Shown: positions 15,093-18,219 of the stretch, piece by piece
How positions within the stretch are numbered: the first letter of the stretch is position 1
How the letters are laid out: each line of letters starts with the position of its first letter
Assembly: GCA_036563245.1 (NCBI GenBank)
Contig: DATCMU010000052.1
Location: forward strand, 1-18,219
Source: DATCMU01 sp036563245
GTDB taxonomy: Bacteria > Pseudomonadota > Alphaproteobacteria > Rhizobiales > Devosiaceae
Direction of reading: 5' to 3'
Length of the DNA stretch: 18,219 bases
The notes under the pieces: generated by a model
The model's database searches: none
What the model saw: the letters and a program-made list of their open reading frames with translations, nothing else
What the model was told of the DNA's origin: nothing
Program-made: the position numbers and the translations under genes

Positions 15093-16451
15093 TCAAGCCG
15101 ATGAAAGGGGCAGGTGCAGCGTAGCGACGAGGCCCCCGTCCGGCGCTCGGGAATACACCAGCGAACCCTCGTTCATCTCCACGATCTCAAAGGCGATCGC
15201 GATGCCGAGCCCGCTGCCCTTGCTGCCCTCGTCGAGACGTTTCCCCCTCTGCCCGAGACTGGCGATCTGCGCGTCGGTCAGCCCCGGCCCATCATCGGAT
15301 ATCCTCACCTGTGCACTGCCCGCGAGCACACCAATCTCGATCGAAACCCGCGACCTGGCCCATTTGGCGGCGTTTTCGATCAGCACGCCGCAGAGTTCGA
15401 CGAGGTCGTGCTGCTCCATGTCGACCGACGGCGCGCCGCTTGAATCGACCACAAGGTCCAGCCGCTCTCCATCGCGCGTCTTCTCGACGACGGCGACCGT
15501 TCTTTCGACGGTGCGGACCAGGTCTGTCTCATAGACATGTGTACGGTCCCGCATCCTGAGGCGCGACAATCTCAGCTGATAGTCGATCCGGTCGGCCATT
15601 TCGCGTGCAAGCCCGCCAAGCGCGTCCGCGCTCTCGGCATCCCCCTTTGCCCTCAGGCGCTCCGCGATCGTGCCAACTGCTGAAAGGGGTGTCTTCAGCC
15701 CGTGCGCCAGATCCGCCGCCCGTGCGCGGGCGAACTGCATCGATTTCTCCTGGCTCGCAAGGAGGCCATTGACCCCGGCGACGAGGGGAAGCACTTCCAG
15801 CGGAACGTCCTCATGCAGCTTGTCGCTACGTCCGTGGCGGACGGCATCCACCCCGGCATGTACCGTTTCCAGCGGCCTCAACCCCAGGCGCACCTGAAGC
15901 CAGGCCGCTCCGAGCAGGGCAATACCGAGCGCGGCCAGAGCGACCACAAGGTCGCGCCCGAAACGGCCAATGGACGCATCCAGTATGCTGCGGTTCTCGG
16001 CTATCATCGCCACATAGCTGCGGGTGCCGCTCTCCATCGGGAACCGGATCCTGCGCACGGCGGCCGACAGATGCTCATCGCCAGGCCCGGCGAGTTCGGT
16101 GAAATGTACCTGCCCGTCCGTCAGGCGCGCGGCGTCGAACGTGAGGACGTGATCCCAGAGCGAACGAGAGCGGGCCGTCTGGCCACCAATCTCCTGGACC
16201 TGCCAGTAAAGCCCGCTCAGCGGCGTCCCATACCGGGGGTCGGCCATCGCTGCGCTCAACGCAGGCACCGGCCCGGTCGGATCCAGTTGCGCGATCAGCC
16301 TGTTGAGGTTGAGAAGCAGGTCGGCCCGAACGGACTGCTCGACATTGGTAACGAACATGTAGCCGATCACCAGGCCCGCGAGCGCAAGCGCAAGCGCGAT
16401 CCACAGTGCGGCGCCAGCCAGAAGCCTGAGGCGCAACGAGCCAGGCTTCAT
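15093..16451 (-). CDS. Sensor histidine kinase of an OmpR-type two-component system
   Basis: This is a 452-residue inner-membrane kinase. Two membrane helices (about 8-33 and 167-188) flank a periplasmic sensor domain of about 130 residues. A HAMP-like linker follows (LRPLE... from about 191), then the phospho-acceptor in DLAHGLKTPLSAV (His250) and the ATPase domain with N-box ENAAKW, G1 DDGPGL and G2 GSGLGIAIA. The HGLKTPL form of the H-box is seen in PhoQ-like kinases. The start at 16451 overlaps the response regulator stop by 4 bp. The frame continues upstream to 16865, but that part is only the shadow of the regulator gene. The signal is unknown; the periplasmic PepSY-like protein of the same operon may interact with the sensor domain. 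Confidence 0.93.
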   Translation of the reverse strand: MKPGSLRLRLLAGAALWIALALALAGLVIGYMFVTNVEQSVRADLLLNLNRLIAQLDPTGPVPALSAAMADPRYGTPLSGLYWQVQEIGGQTARSRSLWDHVLTFDAARLTDGQVHFTELAGPGDEHLSAAVRRIRFPMESGTRSYVAMIAENRSILDASIGRFGRDLVVALAALGIALLGAAWLQVRLGLRPLETVHAGVDAVRHGRSDKLHEDVPLEVLPLVAGVNGLLASQEKSMQFARARAADLAHGLKTPLSAVGTIAERLRAKGDAESADALGGLAREMADRIDYQLRLSRLRMRDRTHVYETDLVRTVERTVAVVEKTRDGERLDLVVDSSGAPSVDMEQHDLVELCGVLIENAAKWARSRVSIEIGVLAGSAQVRISDDGPGLTDAQIASLGQRGKRLDEGSKGSGLGIAIAFEIVEMNEGSLVYSRAPDGGLVATLHLPLSSA

Positions 16452-17113
16452 CCGGTCTCGTCCCCGATAAAATAGCCAAAGCCGCGTCGCGTAGCGATGA
16501 TGTCGGCGCCAAGCTTGCGCCGCAGTCGCCCGACCAGGACCTCGATGGAATTCGAATCGCGCTCGAAGTCCTGTGCATAAAGGTGTTCGGTGATTTCGAT
16601 CTGCGACACCACCCGGCCGCGCTGGTGGGCGAGATAAGCGAGCAGGCGATATTCCTGCGGTGTCAGGGCCACCGGCACTCCGGAACGCGTCAGTTGCATG
16701 GCGCGCGTATCCAGAACGAACTCGCCAAGGCTCAGCCGCGAGGAGGAAATGCCTGCCGCCCGCCGCACGATCGCCCTTATGCGCGCTACCACCTCTTCGA
16801 CCCGGAACGGCTTCACCACGTAGTCGTCGGCCCCTGCCTCTATGCCCTCCACCCGCTCGTCCCAATTGCCGCGGGATGTCAGGATCAGAACCGGCACGCC
16901 GCGCGCATCCCGCCGCCAGCGCTTGAGAATTGTGAGGCCGTCGAGTGTGGGCAGGCCAAGGTCGAGCACGACGGCGTCGAATGGTTCCGTGTCGCCGCGG
17001 AACCAGACCTCCTCGCCATCGCTCTCCGCCTCCACCACGAAGCCGGCGGCGCCCAGAGCCACGACAAGCGACTCCGCAATCAAGGCATCGTCTTCAGCAA
17101 CAAGCACACGCAT
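16448..17113 (-). CDS. OmpR/PhoP-family response regulator
   Basis: The protein has 221 residues. The receiver domain has the acidic pair Asp8/Asp9, phospho-acceptor Asp51 (VVLDLGLP), Thr79 and Lys101 (VVKPF). The C-terminal winged-helix DNA-binding domain (about 127-217) shows LTPQEYRLLAYLA, then SNSIEVLVGRLRRKL and RRGFGYF, the standard OmpR-type signature. The gene lies between the PepSY-like protein gene (4 bp upstream) and the kinase gene (4-bp overlap). No strong ribosome site is visible, consistent with translational coupling. A likely target is the divergent gap at 17559-17676, which has two half-sites 11 bp apart. Confidence 0.95.
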   Translation of the reverse strand: MRVLVAEDDALIAESLVVALGAAGFVVEAESDGEEVWFRGDTEPFDAVVLDLGLPTLDGLTILKRWRRDARGVPVLILTSRGNWDERVEGIEAGADDYVVKPFRVEEVVARIRAIVRRAAGISSSRLSLGEFVLDTRAMQLTRSGVPVALTPQEYRLLAYLAHQRGRVVSQIEITEHLYAQDFERDSNSIEVLVGRLRRKLGADIIATRRGFGYFIGDETG

Positions 17114-17117
17114 GGGA

Positions 17118-17558
17118 TCAATTGGTTCGCACGATTCTGCCGGACTTGGCGTAGAAGTATAAGTGGCTCACGTCACCCTTGGCGTCGAGCAGCTTGAGGT
17201 CGTAGAGCAGGAAACCGCGCACGCTGATCAATTGCGCGTCGATGATTTCGGCGTCCGTTTGCTGTCGGGCAATCTGCATGATCCGATCGAGCGGAAGCGC
17301 TGCATTCGACCTGACCGCGTTGAGCGCGTTCTCCTGGTCCGATGCGCCACCAGCGCTTGTCACACCATTCAGGTTGTCCAGCGTACTGCCAAGAATGCCG
17401 TCGCCGCCGCCATTGCCCGAGCCAGTAGTGTCGCCACTGCCGATATCGACACCAACCCCGCCGACGCCAACCTTGAGCCCCTGCCCAAGTGCAAGCCCCG
17501 GAACCGCCCCCACGCAGAAGGCAAAAAACGCGGCGATGACGAAACGGGATTTTTCCAT
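17118..17558 (-). CDS. Secreted PepSY-like protein, first gene of the two-component operon
   Basis: The protein has 146 residues. A signal peptide (hydrophobic core VIAAFFAFCVGAVPGLALG, predicted cleavage near residue 25) is followed by a Gly-rich low-complexity stretch (about 27-65, including VGVDIG at 35-40). The C-terminal segment (about 85-146) resembles a PepSY-type fold: Leu-Asp-Arg-Ile helix, then AEIIDAQLISVRG, YDLKLLDAKGDVSHLY and the final YAKSGRIV strand. PepSY-type proteins are often found with two-component systems and are thought to modulate sensing or proteolysis outside the cytoplasm. Here the gene is 4 bp upstream of the regulator, so all three are one operon. The PepSY assignment is by pattern only. 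No ribosome site is clear before the ATG at 17558. Confidence 0.75.
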   Translation of the reverse strand: MEKSRFVIAAFFAFCVGAVPGLALGQGLKVGVGGVGVDIGSGDTTGSGNGGGDGILGSTLDNLNGVTSAGGASDQENALNAVRSNAALPLDRIMQIARQQTDAEIIDAQLISVRGFLLYDLKLLDAKGDVSHLYFYAKSGRIVRTN

Positions 17559-17582
17559 GGATCGACAGACTATCGCCGCCTG

Positions 17583-17600
17583 GCTGAAATTTCGCTGACA
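17583..17600. promoter_or_regulatory. Candidate response-regulator site: two half-sites 11 bp apart
   Basis: GCTGAAA (17583-17589) and GCTGACA (17594-17600) are near-identical and start exactly 11 bp apart. One-turn tandem half-sites are what an OmpR-family dimer binds. They lie in the 118-bp gap between the PepSY-like operon (start 17558) and the divergent secreted protein gene (start 17677), close to the former, so autoregulation is plausible. Confidence 0.45.
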
Positions 17601-17613
17601 TGGAGCATCCGGG

Positions 17614-17628
17614 CCGGTTCAGGACCGG
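17614..17628. repeat. Small inverted repeat in the divergent gap
   Basis: CCGGT (17614-17618) and ACCGG (17624-17628) flank TCAGG. This may be an operator or a chance GC-rich palindrome; it is short and unsupported by anything but position between two divergent promoters. Confidence 0.2.
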
Positions 17629-17676
17629 GCTGCTAGCCTGAATTCCGTCATCGCAAACGTTGAAGAGGAGTTCAAC

Positions 17677-18219
17677 ATGACCCGTTCCGTTTCCGCATCC
17701 GCAATCGCCCTCGCGTTCGCCGTCGCGCTTTGCGGCCCCGCCTATCCGCTCGGCCTGAACGTGTCGCTCGGCGCCAGCGCCTCATCGAACGCCAATAGCA
17801 GCGCCGGCGAGGCCAGCACCAGCCTGGCAGTCGGCGTCGATATCGGCGGCCAGTCCAACCCGTCCGATGGAACGTCCGCGACTGGTGCAGCCCCCTCATA
17901 CAGTTCCGGCGCCCAGGTCGCATCGACCGCCACAACCGGCAATGCCTCCGGCATCGCTTCCGTCGTCAATCTCATCGCGACGAGCAACTGGACGACACAC
18001 AGTCTCGCCAACGTCAGCGCAACTTCCGACACCAGGAATGTCGATGTCAGCGCATGGCTCGACACCCAGACGAGCGCAGAGTTGCAGCAGGCCATTTCGG
18101 CGAACGCCAGTTCTGTCAGCAACCTTCAGGCGGCAATTTCCGCCAACGCGGCCATCTCGACCTGGCTGGCAGCCAATGGGGCCGCGCCAGACCAGGTCAT
18201 CGCGGCAGGTCAGGACGTC
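17677..18219 (+). CDS. Secreted Ser/Ala/Asn-rich low-complexity protein, 3' partial
   Basis: 181 codons are visible and the frame is still open at the window edge. The N-terminus is a signal peptide (SASAIALAFAVALCGPAYPL). The mature part is rich in Ser, Ala, Thr, Asn and Gly with almost no Lys or aromatic residues, such as ASASSNANSSAGEASTS, then VGVDIGG (52-58) and later ISANAS/ISANAAIS repeats with Asn-Leu-Gln segments. This composition suits an exported, possibly surface-attached or extracellular-matrix protein; no known family is recognised. AGAGGAG at 17664-17670 is a strong ribosome site six bases before the ATG at 17677. It is divergent from a PepSY/two-component operon and may be controlled by it. 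Confidence 0.8.
   Translation, partial: MTRSVSASAIALAFAVALCGPAYPLGLNVSLGASASSNANSSAGEASTSLAVGVDIGGQSNPSDGTSATGAAPSYSSGAQVASTATTGNASGIASVVNLIATSNWTTHSLANVSATSDTRNVDVSAWLDTQTSAELQQAISANASSVSNLQAAISANAAISTWLAANGAAPDQVIAAGQDV

Noticed and set aside
16452..16865. N-terminal extension of the histidine kinase over the regulator gene
   Set aside because: It is the out-of-frame shadow of the response regulator; the ATG at 16451 gives a correct first membrane helix.
1..18219. CRISPR arrays, tRNA genes, insertion sequences, integration sites
   Set aside because: I saw no regularly spaced repeats, cloverleaf-like tRNA segments, transposase or integrase reading frames, or flanking terminal repeats; faint or divergent examples could be missed by eye.

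Overview
This is a GC-rich, densely coded bacterial window with short intergenic gaps, repeated 4-bp ATGA gene overlaps and only intermittent Shine-Dalgarno sequences. Base composition and protein character suggest a proteobacterium, most likely an alphaproteobacterium and possibly a sphingomonad. That placement is inference; there is no rRNA or other marker gene to confirm it. I see no tRNA, rRNA, CRISPR array, insertion sequence or phage gene.

Layout from left to right. (1) Positions 1-2638, + strand: a three-gene export operon made of a periplasmic adaptor (5' end outside the window), a MacB/FtsX-type permease and a LolD-type ATPase. (2) Positions 2673-4552, - strand: two translationally coupled genes for split-barrel (pyridoxamine-phosphate-oxidase-like) proteins, one of them fused to a GAF domain and a probable DNA-binding tail. 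(3) Positions 4766-6853, + strand: a secreted protein of unknown function followed by an FAD-linked oxidase of the berberine-bridge type. (4) Positions 6953-8860, - strand: a P1B-type metal ATPase with a TPCPL motif and no N-terminal metal-binding domain. (5) Positions 9018-15026: a NhaR-like LysR regulator divergent from a dabB-dabA-cysD operon. (6) Positions 15093-17558, - strand: a secreted PepSY-like protein, an OmpR-type response regulator and a sensor histidine kinase in one tight operon. (7) Position 17677 to the window end, + strand: a secreted Ser/Ala/Asn-rich protein, divergent from that operon and truncated by the window edge.

The most interesting region is the DAB locus. DabB (a proton-channel-like membrane subunit related to NuoL) and DabA (a zinc, carbonic-anhydrase-like subunit) form an energy-coupled inorganic carbon accumulation system in known members of the family. 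Here dabA overlaps by 4 bp a gene for a CysD-type sulfate adenylyltransferase small subunit. No CysN partner is present, and the next gene is convergent, so the operon ends there. The lysR/dabB gap holds an exact 12-bp repeat spaced 31 bp apart (about three helical turns), a good candidate operator.

The second locus worth attention is the two-component cluster at the right end. A PepSY-like secreted protein precedes the regulator and kinase genes. The divergent gap before the large secreted protein carries two 7-bp near-repeats exactly 11 bp apart, the spacing expected for a tandem OmpR-family dimer. Both divergent secreted proteins share a VGVDIG motif just after the signal peptide.
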